Shown: positions 1 through 5,425, numbered from the stretch's first letter. The stretch: 12,887 nucleotides of DNA from Asaia bogorensis (GCA_945873675.1 CAMCEP010000054.1:1-12887); one strand, 5' to 3'. The notes: generated from the sequence alone by a model not told the origin. Made by a program: numbers and translations.

Positions 1-752
1 GTTTCATCCCAGCGATAGCTCTGCCGGCAGGTCACATCCTTCGCCAGATCCATGCCTTCCAGCCCGGGCCAGCCAGCGGCTTCGGCGCGGAGTGCCGCGA
101 TATCAAACTTCCCATCCACGCGGTGGCACAAAACGCCATTGGGCGGGCCGCCATCGCGGATGCGCGCGGTCAGCGCGCGTGTATCAATGCCGGCAAGCCC
201 AGGCACGCCATGGGATACCAGCCAGGCATGCAAATGCCGCGTGGCGCGGTAATTGGCAGGCTCCGTCACATCCTGCTTCACGATCAGGCCGCGCGCTGCG
301 GGTGTGAGCGCTTCGATGTCTTCCTGATTGGTGCCGACATTGCCGATATGGGGGAAGGTGAAGGTGATGATCTGCCCGGCATAGGAAGGATCGGTCAGGG
401 TTTCCTGATAGCCGGTCATGCCCGTGTTGAAGCAGATCTCGGCGACGGCCTTGCCCTCGGCCCCGAAGCCGCGGCCCCAAAAGACGCTGCCATCAGCCAG
501 CACCAGGCAGGCGGTGGCGCCAGGGGGGGCGGTATCGGCCATGGGAAGGGGCTCCGTTTTCGGGGTGTCAGATGGGGCGCCGGGCATATCGGCAAGCGTC
601 AGGCCAGTCGCGGTCAGGATGGCGGGCCAATGTTTGGTAGGAATGGCCTTGGATTGCCGCCATTTGCGAATGGCTTCCGTGCCAACGCCACAGCGTTCAG
701 CCGCGGCTTCAGAACCGCCCAAAAGGGCGATGATATCTTCAACACTGCGCAT
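1..752 (-). CDS. carA: Carbamoyl-phosphate synthase small subunit (partial) with N-terminal HTH-like extension
   Basis: CarA hydrolyses glutamine and passes ammonia to CarB for carbamoyl phosphate synthesis, feeding arginine and pyrimidine pathways in the cytoplasm. The gene is cut by the left edge; about 250 codons are visible. From the internal Met at 542-540 the protein reads as ordinary CarA: FNTGMTGYQE, GNVGTN and GIDTRALTARIRDGG are family hallmarks of the N-terminal domain, and the glutaminase domain lies outside the window. Upstream of that Met the frame stays open for exactly 70 more codons to an ATG at 752-750, preceded in frame by a TAA at 764-762. Those 70 residues resemble a small helix-turn-helix domain (DIIALLGGSEAAAERCGVG, then IRKWRQSKAIPTKHWPAIL) followed by a Pro/Thr-rich linker. 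Neither start has a strong Shine-Dalgarno; GGAG stands about 9 nt before the Met at 542. CarA identity is certain, the start is not. Confidence 0.93.
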   Translation of the reverse strand, partial: MRSVEDIIALLGGSEAAAERCGVGTEAIRKWRQSKAIPTKHWPAILTATGLTLADMPGAPSDTPKTEPLPMADTAPPGATACLVLADGSVFWGRGFGAEGKAVAEICFNTGMTGYQETLTDPSYAGQIITFTFPHIGNVGTNQEDIEALTPAARGLIVKQDVTEPANYRATRHLHAWLVSHGVPGLAGIDTRALTARIRDGGPPNGVLCHRVDGKFDIAALRAEAAGWPGLEGMDLAKDVTCRQSYRWDE

Positions 753-767
753 GAAGCCAGCTTATCC

Positions 768-820
768 GGGAAAAAACTTCCCAGGGCAAGGAAAAAGAGG
801 CGAGTGGGAAAAATCCTCCC
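768..820. promoter_or_regulatory. Pair of similar A-tract palindromes upstream of carA
   Basis: Two 15-bp sequences, GGGAAAAAACTTCCC (768-782) and GGGAAAAATCCTCCC (806-820), share 13 of 15 positions and sit 38 bp apart in the spacer between carA (minus) and the VOC gene (plus). The first has 5-bp inverted arms (GGGAA/TTCCC), the second 4-bp arms (GGGA/TCCC). Paired, similar, short palindromes just upstream of a gene are what operator sites look like. No binding protein is known. Chance is possible because the arms are short. Confidence 0.3.
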
Positions 821-843
821 GCAATGCAGCAAAAGGGGGCTCG

Positions 844-939
844 ATGGCTGGGTTGGTCGGACCCATGGCCATCCTGTTGCCCCTGAGGATGTGGCGGGCG
901 ATGCTGCCCGAAATCGCCTTTGAGGAACGCCCTACATGA
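844..939 (+). CDS. Possible 31-codon ORF overlapping the VOC start
   Basis: A short frame starts at ATG 844, six or so bases after a purine-rich AAAAGGGGG that could act as a Shine-Dalgarno. It ends at TGA 937-939, overlapping the VOC start codon as ATGA, a layout typical of translational coupling. The peptide begins with a hydrophobic stretch (MAGLVGPMAILLPLRMW) and ends charged. I do not recognise it. The frame is also open upstream of the ATG, and the VOC gene has its own site (GAGGA at 922-926), so this may be an accidental open frame. Low confidence. Confidence 0.22.
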   Translation: MAGLVGPMAILLPLRMWRAMLPEIAFEERPT

Positions 940-1739
940 CCTGGTCTATCCATCACGTATCGCTGATTGCGCATGATCTGGATGCGGCGGCGCATTTCTT
1001 TGGCGCGCTGATCGGGCTTGGCGCGGTGCAGGCGCCGGATGGGCGCACCCGCTTCATTGGCGAAGCCGGGCGGGGCTTGCGGCTGCATCGGCCTGGTGCA
1101 GCGCTGGCGCGGTCTGGTGCTGCTTTGCTCGGCCCGATGGGTGCGCGCTATGTCGCGCTTGAAGTTGCGTCCTTGGCGGCGGTGGTGGCGAAGCTAGATC
1201 AGGCGGGGCTTGCCTATGCGCCCGCCTTACCGGGGGAGTTTGGTCAGCCGGCGATCTATACGCTGGACCCGGCGCTTAATCTTTTGGTGCTGCTACAAGC
1301 GGGCGCGGCTGCGCCATCAGCGCGCCCGGCCTGGCATATCCATCACGTCAATCTGCAAGCGCAGCATGTGCGCGAAACCGTGGCGTTTTACACTGGCGTC
1401 ATCGGCATGGCGGAAGGGCGCTGGCGATCAGCGGCCAAGCGCGGGGATTTCAGCATAGACCCCGCTGAATTGGCCGTGCTGACCAATGCGGATGACAATA
1501 GCGGGCTGCATATCATCCGCCCGGATGCTGGCTTCGCCTTTCGCAATCGCTTCGCGCATAATCCTTCCCTCGGCGGGCACCCAGCCTTTTGCGTGCCGGA
1601 TGTGCAGGCGGTGAAGGCGCGGCTGGAAGCAGCCGGTGTGCTCGTTTCGGACGCCGGGGTTTATGCCATGGCGGGAATGCATCAGATTTATGTGCTGGAC
1701 CCGGCCGCGAATATGATTGAGGTGAACCAGAATGTCTGA
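936..1739 (+). CDS. Two-domain VOC (glyoxalase/dioxygenase fold) family protein
   Basis: The 267-residue protein is two tandem vicinal-oxygen-chelate modules, each opening with a similar motif: SIHHVSL near residue 4 and HIHHVNL near residue 134. VOC enzymes use a metal held by His/Glu ligands, as in glyoxalase I, extradiol dioxygenases and fosfomycin-resistance enzymes. The second module has the expected pattern: His136/137, the His of GHPAF (215) and the Glu of NMIEV (262). The first module lacks the last Glu (NLLVLL) and looks degenerate, so only the C-terminal module is likely to bind metal. GAGGA lies 9 nt before the ATG. The substrate cannot be told from sequence. The last 8 bp overlap the next gene's start; the 3' end is part of a duplication also found at 2790-2813. 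Confidence 0.85.
   Translation: MTWSIHHVSLIAHDLDAAAHFFGALIGLGAVQAPDGRTRFIGEAGRGLRLHRPGAALARSGAALLGPMGARYVALEVASLAAVVAKLDQAGLAYAPALPGEFGQPAIYTLDPALNLLVLLQAGAAAPSARPAWHIHHVNLQAQHVRETVAFYTGVIGMAEGRWRSAAKRGDFSIDPAELAVLTNADDNSGLHIIRPDAGFAFRNRFAHNPSLGGHPAFCVPDVQAVKARLEAAGVLVSDAGVYAMAGMHQIYVLDPAANMIEVNQNV
1716..1739 (+). repeat. Duplicated 24-bp segment, copy 1 (VOC 3' end plus RBS and start of next gene)
   Basis: This segment matches 2790-2813 at 23 of 24 positions; the last 21 bp (1719-1739) are identical. It begins with ATT and then reads GAGGTGAACCAGAATGTC plus TGA. It encodes the last seven VOC residues (IEVNQNV) and the stop, and also supplies the Shine-Dalgarno (GAGGTG), the ATG and codon 2 of the pyruvyl-transferase-like gene. 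The two copies flank that gene directly. Confidence 0.9.
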
Positions 1740-2718
1740 GAGCGGGGAGGGTAAGAATTCGCCCATTCGCCTGCAATATTCAGGCTATAAGACTGGCTTA
1801 AATAATTTTGGTGATATGCTGTCGCCGGTAATTGTCGCAGCCTTTACAGGGCGGCATGTGCAAGCTGTCCCCAGTTCAGGTTTGGGTGCGCGGCTGGTGG
1901 CCATTGGTACCATCGGACAGATACAGCGCTTTGGTCACGCGACGTTTTGGGGTACCGGTATCGGCGACGTTGAAGACTATTTCAGGGTGGGGCGCCGATT
2001 CCGGCGACCAAGTTTCACGAAACTTTCCGCCACGGCGCTGCGTGGCCCCTTCAGCGCAGCCATGCTTCGTGCCGCCGGGCTAGATTCACCCTCCGTCTTT
2101 GGTGATCCCGGCTTGCTCGTCTCGCGTCTGTGGGCCGATTTACGCCCGACAAAGCGTTACGAGTTGGGCGTCTACCTGCATGTCTCAGAGGTTACCAGCA
2201 AAGCCCCAGACGCAACGCCGAAGCCTGAATTTCGTCGCTACGAAGTGCCAGCTGAGTTGGCGCGCACGGTGGTGGTCCGCAACACCTATGTGTCCGCCAA
2301 CCTCGCAGCGCTCAGGGAAAAGGTGAAAGAAATCCTGGCATGCAAGCGTATTCTCAGCACGGGCCTTCATGCCCAGATCTTGGCCGAAGCCTATGGCATT
2401 CCCTGCGCCACCTTTGATATCCATGAGGGTTCATCCGGGTTGATGGCGCCTGACGATGAAACCCAGCCCTTTGACCACCGCATGCGCGATTTTTACGCCG
2501 GCATCGGCGTATCGCGTGCGCCCGTTTTCCGACAGCCGCGGCACCTGAGAACGGATTGGGAGGCCGCGATCCGCTTCATTGATGATCACTGGACACCGAA
2601 AACCTTTGACACGACCAGGCTGATCGAGGCCTTTCCCAGCGGTTATGGCCCTGTACGTGCTGAGCCCCTGCTTGAGGGTCTTGAAGGGCGCCTCGGCTGG
2701 GAGCGTTGGGCGGCATGA
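1732..2718 (+). CDS. Polysaccharide pyruvyl transferase family protein
   Basis: The 328-residue protein has landmarks of the pyruvyl-transferase family (WcaK/CsaB/GumL type), which adds ketal-linked pyruvate from phosphoenolpyruvate to exopolysaccharide or cell-wall sugars. Visible are NNFGDMLSP (24-32), the glycine-rich FWGTGIGD (72-79), RGPFS (104-108), GDPGLL (124-129) and the C-terminal STGLHAQILAEAYGIP (209-224), equivalent to the S-x-x-H-x-x-x-x-A-x-A-x-G-x-P block of the family. There is no signal peptide, so it should be cytoplasmic or membrane-peripheral. No other polysaccharide gene is nearby, so the acceptor is unknown. Its codons look visibly less G/C-rich (AATAATTTTGG near 1801) than its neighbours'. 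It lies between two copies of a 24-bp repeat that includes its own ribosome binding site and start codon, so it appears to have been inserted. Confidence is good for family, low for substrate. Confidence 0.8.
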   Translation: MSESGEGKNSPIRLQYSGYKTGLNNFGDMLSPVIVAAFTGRHVQAVPSSGLGARLVAIGTIGQIQRFGHATFWGTGIGDVEDYFRVGRRFRRPSFTKLSATALRGPFSAAMLRAAGLDSPSVFGDPGLLVSRLWADLRPTKRYELGVYLHVSEVTSKAPDATPKPEFRRYEVPAELARTVVVRNTYVSANLAALREKVKEILACKRILSTGLHAQILAEAYGIPCATFDIHEGSSGLMAPDDETQPFDHRMRDFYAGIGVSRAPVFRQPRHLRTDWEAAIRFIDDHWTPKTFDTTRLIEAFPSGYGPVRAEPLLEGLEGRLGWERWAA

Positions 2719-2789
2719 TGAATAGCGCGGGCGTATCAGTAATCGGAGTTCAGTGTCTCATTTACTTGCATTGCCCTTCTGCCATTTCA

Positions 2790-2813
2790 ATCGAGGTGAA
2801 CCAGAATGTCTGA
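2790..2813 (+). repeat. Duplicated 24-bp segment, copy 2 (VOC tail remnant and cupin RBS/start)
   Basis: This is the second copy of the segment at 1716-1739. The only difference is ATC for ATT, a synonymous change for Ile. In the VOC reading frame it still encodes IEVNQNV and a stop, here at the end of a meaningless 32-codon frame that opens at 2715, so it looks like a stranded VOC tail. Its GAGGTG is the cupin's ribosome binding site and its ATG (2806) the cupin start. The preceding 2719-2789 is AT-richer spacer in which I see no gene. Confidence 0.88.
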
Positions 2814-3153
2814 AGCCACGCCCCGCACCCTGATCACGGCGGCTGAGGCCGCTGCGACGCCCCCTTCCCCCGGCCGGCTTTCCGCGCTGCTGCTGGCGCA
2901 TGGTTCGATGCAACTCCGCTGGTATGCGCCGAAGGGCGAGGATGCCCAGACCCCGCATGACCAGGATGAGCTTTACATCATCGCTTCCGGCACCGGTTGG
3001 TTACAATGCGGCGCGGAACGCGTGCCCTTCGCCCCGCATGACGCGCTTTTTGTGCGCGCGGGGGAGGCGCATCGGTTTGAGGATACCTCGCCCGATTTCG
3101 CGACCTGGGTGATCTTTTATGGGGCGAAGGGCGGGGAAAAGAGCTTGTCATAA
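2806..3153 (+). CDS. Small single-domain cupin protein
   Basis: The 115-residue protein has the two cupin motifs. Motif 1 is PHDQDELYIIASGTG (about 50-64), giving His51 and Glu55 as likely metal ligands with one His of the usual H-x-H replaced by Asp. Motif 2 is FVRAGEAHRFEDTS (about 82-95), giving His89. Single-domain cupins range from isomerases and dioxygenases to ligand sensors, so no reaction is assigned. The start at 2806 is fixed by GAGGTG eight bases upstream, within the duplicated segment. Before the presumed insertion this gene would have overlapped the VOC 3' end by 8 bp, so VOC and cupin were probably a coupled pair. Confidence 0.85.
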   Translation: MSEATPRTLITAAEAAATPPSPGRLSALLLAHGSMQLRWYAPKGEDAQTPHDQDELYIIASGTGWLQCGAERVPFAPHDALFVRAGEAHRFEDTSPDFATWVIFYGAKGGEKSLS

Positions 3154-3174
3154 CCACCTTAAAGGTGGTATGAA
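3145..3174 (+). promoter_or_regulatory. Predicted mqsRA promoter with MqsA-type operator in the spacer
   Basis: A perfect 17-bp palindrome, ACCACCT-TAA-AGGTGGT (3153-3169), begins on the last base of the cupin stop codon. Its core ACCT-N3-AGGT matches the site described for E. coli MqsA (AACCT-N3-AGGTT). It falls in the 18-bp spacer between a candidate -35 (TTGTCA, 3145-3150, 5/6 to consensus) and -10 (TATGAA, 3169-3174, 4/6). Bound antitoxin would block polymerase, the usual autoregulation of toxin-antitoxin operons. The palindrome is seen directly; the promoter boxes and binding are inferred. Confidence 0.7.
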
Positions 3175-3179
3175 GACGC

Positions 3180-3479
3180 ATGGATAAGCGAAAGCGAAGC
3201 CATGATCTTGCGGCCTTCAAGGCGGCTTTTGCGCGGGCGCGCGCGATCACCATGTCAGCCGCGCGTTCGGCCGTCGCGCTTGGCTATGGCATGGATGATG
3301 TGGCGGCGGTGGTGGCAAGTATGCAGGGGGCGCATTTCGTGAAATCCACCACCAGCCTGGGCGATCATCGCCAGTGGCAGGATGTCTATCACGTGCCGCA
3401 TGATGGCTTGCTGCTCTATCTGAAATTCACCGATGCGGTTGTGACTGAATTCGTGCTTTTGTCTTTCAAGGAGAAATAG
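3180..3479 (+). CDS. mqsR: MqsR-family mRNA interferase toxin
   Basis: The 99-residue protein aligns by eye with E. coli MqsR (98 aa) along its length. The C-terminal half is close: FVKSTTSLGDHRQWQDVY against FYKSMTTYSDHTIWQDVY, then YLKFT, and an identical SFKEK ending. MqsR is a RelE-fold, ribosome-independent ribonuclease that cuts mRNA mainly at GCU. The residues I equate with its active site, Lys56, Gln68, Tyr81 and Lys96, are present as Lys55, Gln67, Tyr80 and Lys97, so the toxin looks intact. The toxin gene precedes the antitoxin gene, the order typical of mqsRA. The ATG at 3180 lies only a few bases after the predicted -10, so translation may be leaderless or use AAGGTGG in the operator's right arm (spacing about 11 nt). 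Confidence 0.9.
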   Translation: MDKRKRSHDLAAFKAAFARARAITMSAARSAVALGYGMDDVAAVVASMQGAHFVKSTTSLGDHRQWQDVYHVPHDGLLLYLKFTDAVVTEFVLLSFKEK

Positions 3480-3480
3480 G

Positions 3481-3888
3481 ATGCCCGCGCCCGAGACCAT
3501 GATCCACCCCGAAACCGGCGCCCTGCTGCGTCGGCGCAAGCGGCGAGAGGTTGTGGCCTATATGGACCTGACCCGCGTGGTGCAGGTCACGGGCTGGTTC
3601 CCCGAAGATGATGGCGATGGCGTTTTGCTGGGTGCTGATGCGGCACCATTGGATGCTGCACTTTTGGAAATGAAAGCCGAATATGCCGCTTCCGTGCAGC
3701 GCCTGGCGAAGCAGGTACGCGAGGCGGCGGGCCTCACACAAAAGGATGCCAGCCTTCTGCTGACGGGTTCGCCCAATAGCTTCTACAAATACGAACATGG
3801 CGAGGCGCAGCCAAGCCGCCCGACGCTGCTGCTGATGAAGCTGCTGGCGCGTGAGCCGAAATTGATTGAGGCGATCCGGGCCGCGTGA
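3481..3888 (+). CDS. mqsA: MqsA-family antitoxin lacking the zinc-binding cysteines
   Basis: The 135-residue antitoxin starts one base after the toxin's TAG; AAGGAG (3468-3473), inside the last toxin codons, is its ribosome binding site, so the pair is coupled. The C-terminal half (about 75-130) is an XRE/Cro-type helix-turn-helix: LTQKDASLLLTGSPNSFYKYEHG then QPSRPT. Asn99 and Lys103 occupy the places of E. coli MqsA Asn97 and Arg101, which contact the operator. The N-terminal half should bind the toxin. In E. coli MqsA that domain is organised by zinc through two CxxC motifs, but this protein has no cysteine at all: the start reads IHPETG and the second site GWFPEDD. It would neutralise MqsR and repress the operon. 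Family assignment rests on the neighbour and the HTH; confidence is high. Confidence 0.87.
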   Translation: MPAPETMIHPETGALLRRRKRREVVAYMDLTRVVQVTGWFPEDDGDGVLLGADAAPLDAALLEMKAEYAASVQRLAKQVREAAGLTQKDASLLLTGSPNSFYKYEHGEAQPSRPTLLLMKLLAREPKLIEAIRAA

Positions 3889-3922
3889 GGCGCCCTACCC
3901 TGGCCCGAGCGTCGCTCTTTGC

Positions 3923-3928
3923 TATAAG
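3923..3928 (+). promoter_or_regulatory. Candidate -10 box for yqeY
   Basis: TATAAG (5/6 to TATAAT) sits 26 bp before the yqeY ATG in the short gap after mqsA. No convincing -35 is visible at the right distance. It would give yqeY its own transcript of about 20 nt leader with AAGGAA (3943-3948) as ribosome binding site. Confidence 0.35.
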
Positions 3929-3954
3929 CGCGCCCTAGATTTAAGGAACGCCCC

Positions 3955-4416
3955 ATGGAACTCCGCGCCCGTTTTACCGATGCCTTGAAGACCGCGATGC
4001 TGGCCAAGGATGCCGCCACAACCTCCACCATCCGCATGATCATGGCCAAGCTGAAGGATACCGATATCGCCGCGCGCAAGACGCCGCAGGACCCGGGCGT
4101 GCCCGATGACCAGGTGATTGCCATGCTGCGCGGCATGGCGAAATCCCGGCGAGAGAGTGTGGAATTGTACCGCCAGGGCAATCGCCCCGAATTGGCGGCC
4201 AAGGAAGAAGTCGAAATCGCCGTGATTGAAGGCTTCCTGCCGCAGCAAATGGATGATGCCGCCATGGCCGCCGCGGTTGATGCGGCAGTGACGGAAGCGG
4301 GGGCGGCTTCCATTAAGGATATGGGCAAGGTGATGGCGGTGCTGAAATCCCGCCACGCCGCAGCTTTGGATATGGCCAAGGCCGGGCCGATGGTGAAGGC
4401 GCGGCTGGGGGGCTAA
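3955..4416 (+). CDS. yqeY: GatB/YqeY domain protein
   Basis: The 153-residue, mostly helical protein has the features of the YqeY family: LRARFTDALKTAMLAKD at the start, STIRMIMAKLKDTDIAAR, a central KSRRESVELYRQGNRPELAAKEEVEI, then the IEGFLPQQM turn and a C-terminal helical domain ending KDMGKVMAVLKSRHAAALDMAKAGPMVKARLG. The C-terminal fold is shared with the tail of the GatB amidotransferase subunit, which binds tRNA; the role of free YqeY proteins is not settled. AAGGAA six bases upstream supports the start. The order carA, yqeY, dnaG, rpoD is a familiar alphaproteobacterial arrangement, so this is a core gene with accessory DNA on both sides. Confidence 0.92.
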   Translation: MELRARFTDALKTAMLAKDAATTSTIRMIMAKLKDTDIAARKTPQDPGVPDDQVIAMLRGMAKSRRESVELYRQGNRPELAAKEEVEIAVIEGFLPQQMDDAAMAAAVDAAVTEAGAASIKDMGKVMAVLKSRHAAALDMAKAGPMVKARLGG

Positions 4417-4438
4417 CCCCTCCGCGCCCCGGGACTAC

Positions 4439-4657
4439 CTAATCACCGTCCTGCAAATCTTCCGCCAGCACCACAATCTGCACGGCATAGGACACATCGC
4501 CATCTTCCGCATCGCGGTGGACGGTGCCGATGAATTCATTGCCGATTTTAAGCTCCACGCTGCCCTTGGGGCGGTCTGGCGCGGTCACCTGAATGCGGGG
4601 GTTGCTGAAAAGCTTGCGCAGATGCGCCTGCACGGCAGCGCGTTCGGCGGGGGTCAT
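4439..4657 (-). CDS. DUF3126 family protein
   Basis: The 72-residue protein reads as DUF3126, a small family of unknown function that I know mainly from Alphaproteobacteria: an N-terminal helix (AAVQAHLRKLF), NPRIQV, then a compact beta region with VELKIGNEFIGTVHRD and an acidic DGDVSYAVQIVVLAEDL ending. AAGGAA lies eight or so bases before the ATG on the minus strand. It converges on yqeY with only 22 bp between the stops, and no clear T-tailed terminator is visible in that gap. The minus-strand TATAAATAGGG inside the palindrome at 4744-4757 could be its -10, about 90 bp upstream. No function is known. Confidence 0.85.
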   Translation of the reverse strand: MTPAERAAVQAHLRKLFSNPRIQVTAPDRPKGSVELKIGNEFIGTVHRDAEDGDVSYAVQIVVLAEDLQDGD

Positions 4658-4747
4658 GGTCGCGTTCCTTCAAAATTCGGGTGTGCCGGGATAGCCGCCT
4701 TGGTGGTGGGGTGCAAACCAGCCCGCAGACCCCTAAACAACTTCCCT

Positions 4748-4757
4748 ATTTATAGGG
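4748..4757 (+). repeat. Left 10-bp direct repeat (probable target-site duplication)
   Basis: ATTTATAGGG here is identical to 5531-5540 and directly abuts the left inverted repeat. It is also part of the palindrome CCCTATTTATAGGG (4744-4757), so the target may have been a palindromic site. Confidence 0.8.
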
Positions 4758-4792
4758 CAAGCCCCTCTGAAAACGTGTTGATAAATTCAGCA
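4758..4792 (+). repeat. Left 35-bp terminal inverted repeat
   Basis: Begins CAAGCCCC at the outer end and finishes TTGATAAATTCAGCA at the inner end. The innermost 15 bp match the right repeat perfectly. The A/T-rich inner part and G/C-rich tip are the usual layout of a transposase-recognised end. Confidence 0.85.
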
Positions 4793-4875
4793 TGATAACC
4801 TAGGCAGGATCCTATGCCAGCACTGGTTTGAGGTTTTTTGTTGTCTGAAATCTTCCCCCACGAAAAAATTTGCTT

Positions 4876-4904
4876 TTTCCACTAGGAAGAAATCTTGCTA
4901 TCAT
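4876..4904 (+). promoter_or_regulatory. Candidate promoter of the HNH gene
   Basis: TTTCCA (4876-4881, 4/6 to the -35 consensus) and TATCAT (4899-4904, 5/6 to the -10) are 17 bp apart within the element. Transcription would start near 4911, about 27 nt before the ATG at 4938. This supports that ATG rather than the in-frame GTG at 4911. The element thus appears to bring its own promoter. Confidence 0.45.
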
Positions 4905-4937
4905 TGCTGGGTGGTTTATGACCCAAGAGAAAGAAGT

Positions 4938-5243
4938 ATGGCGAACAGATGGGGCATACCAAAGGAAGTTGAACAAGCAGTGTTAGAGAGAGACACAGAG
5001 TGTGTTTACTGTGGTGTTGTCTTCACTGCTGAGAGGAAATTCAAGCCATCTTGGGAACACATAATCAATGATATAAATATAGCGACAACGGACAACATTG
5101 CTTTGTGCTGTGTCGGCTGTAATGCTTCAAAGGGAGCAAAACTACTTCGTGATTGGCTGGAATCACCCAATGCGAAGAAAAGAGGGATAAGCCTAGAAAC
5201 CATATCCCCGATAGTTCACAAAGCCCTCAAACCCAATTTATAA
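4938..5243 (+). CDS. HNH endonuclease
   Basis: The 101-residue protein is a compact HNH nuclease. Cys22-x2-Cys25 (CVYC) and Cys58-x2-Cys61 (CVGC) form a zinc knuckle, and between them SWEHIINDI supplies His41 and DNIALCC supplies Asn53. The third catalytic position falls at CNASKG, so this is the HNN variant common in phage and mobile-element nucleases. A basic tail (LESPNAKKRG) follows. It would cut DNA with a divalent metal; the target is unknown. The frame opens further up at GTG 4911, but that lies at the predicted transcription start, whereas ATG 4938 follows a purine-rich GAGAAAGAAG. Codon use is clearly A/T-richer than dnaG or yqeY, pointing to foreign origin. It is the main cargo of the inverted-repeat element. 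Whether it mobilises the element or is a passenger cannot be told. Confidence 0.85.
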   Translation: MANRWGIPKEVEQAVLERDTECVYCGVVFTAERKFKPSWEHIINDINIATTDNIALCCVGCNASKGAKLLRDWLESPNAKKRGISLETISPIVHKALKPNL

Positions 5244-5259
5244 CCAAGGAGGTAAATCA

Positions 5260-5403
5260 ATGGACGAACTTGAACAACTACATCCCCGGGTAGCAGAACT
5301 TAAGAAGAAGGCGCAGGAGACTGCTCAGTCTAAGAGACAACCTGTTTTGGATGATGTTAAATCCAAGATTGCTTTGTATGGCTTCGTATTTTTGCAACCT
5401 TAG
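5260..5403 (+). CDS. 47-codon hypothetical protein in the HNH element
   Basis: This frame starts 17 bases after the HNH stop behind an excellent AAGGAGG (5247-5253) and runs to TAG 5401-5403. The protein is charged and probably helical (MDELEQLHPRVAELKKKAQE, then QPVLDDVKSKIALYGF) and ends abruptly in FVFLQP. The segment DDVKSKIALYGF recalls the linker preceding the DNA-binding core in H-NS-like proteins, but that core is absent, and I see no continuation in the other two frames. It may be a truncated gene or a genuine small protein co-expressed with the nuclease, for instance a modulator. The strong ribosome binding site argues that it is translated. No function is assigned. Confidence 0.55.
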   Translation: MDELEQLHPRVAELKKKAQETAQSKRQPVLDDVKSKIALYGFVFLQP

Positions 5404-5425
5404 GAGGTTGTGCGGGTAAAAACCC
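5395..5425 (+). terminator. Two small hairpins after the 47-codon gene
   Basis: CAACCT (5395-5400) and AGGTTG (5405-5410) are perfect inverted arms around TAGG, which includes the stop codon. Nine bases on, GGGT (5414-5417) pairs with ACCC (5422-5425) around an A-rich loop. They could end or stabilise the transcript inside the element. There is no T-run, so termination is only a guess. Confidence 0.3.

Noticed and set aside
123..923. Long plus-strand open frame (266 codons) at the left end
   Set aside because: It is antisense to carA, whose frame shows clear family motifs. The translation has no recognisable domain and reads as a mirror of GC-rich coding sequence.
2715..2813. 32-codon frame ending in IEVNQNV
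   Set aside because: Only the last residues mean anything, and they are the duplicated VOC tail. It is better read as an insertion scar than as a gene.
3170..3187. ATG at 3170 as mqsR start
   Set aside because: It is out of frame with the toxin and stops after five codons. ATG 3180 gives the N-terminus that matches E. coli MqsR in length.
4404..4440. Terminator between yqeY and the DUF3126 gene
   Set aside because: Only a 4-bp G/C stem (GGGG/CCCC) without a T-run is visible, which is too weak to call.
4911..4937. GTG at 4911 as HNH start
   Set aside because: It would lie on the predicted transcription start with no ribosome binding site. ATG 4938 follows a purine-rich stretch and starts the conserved-looking MANRWGIPKEVE.
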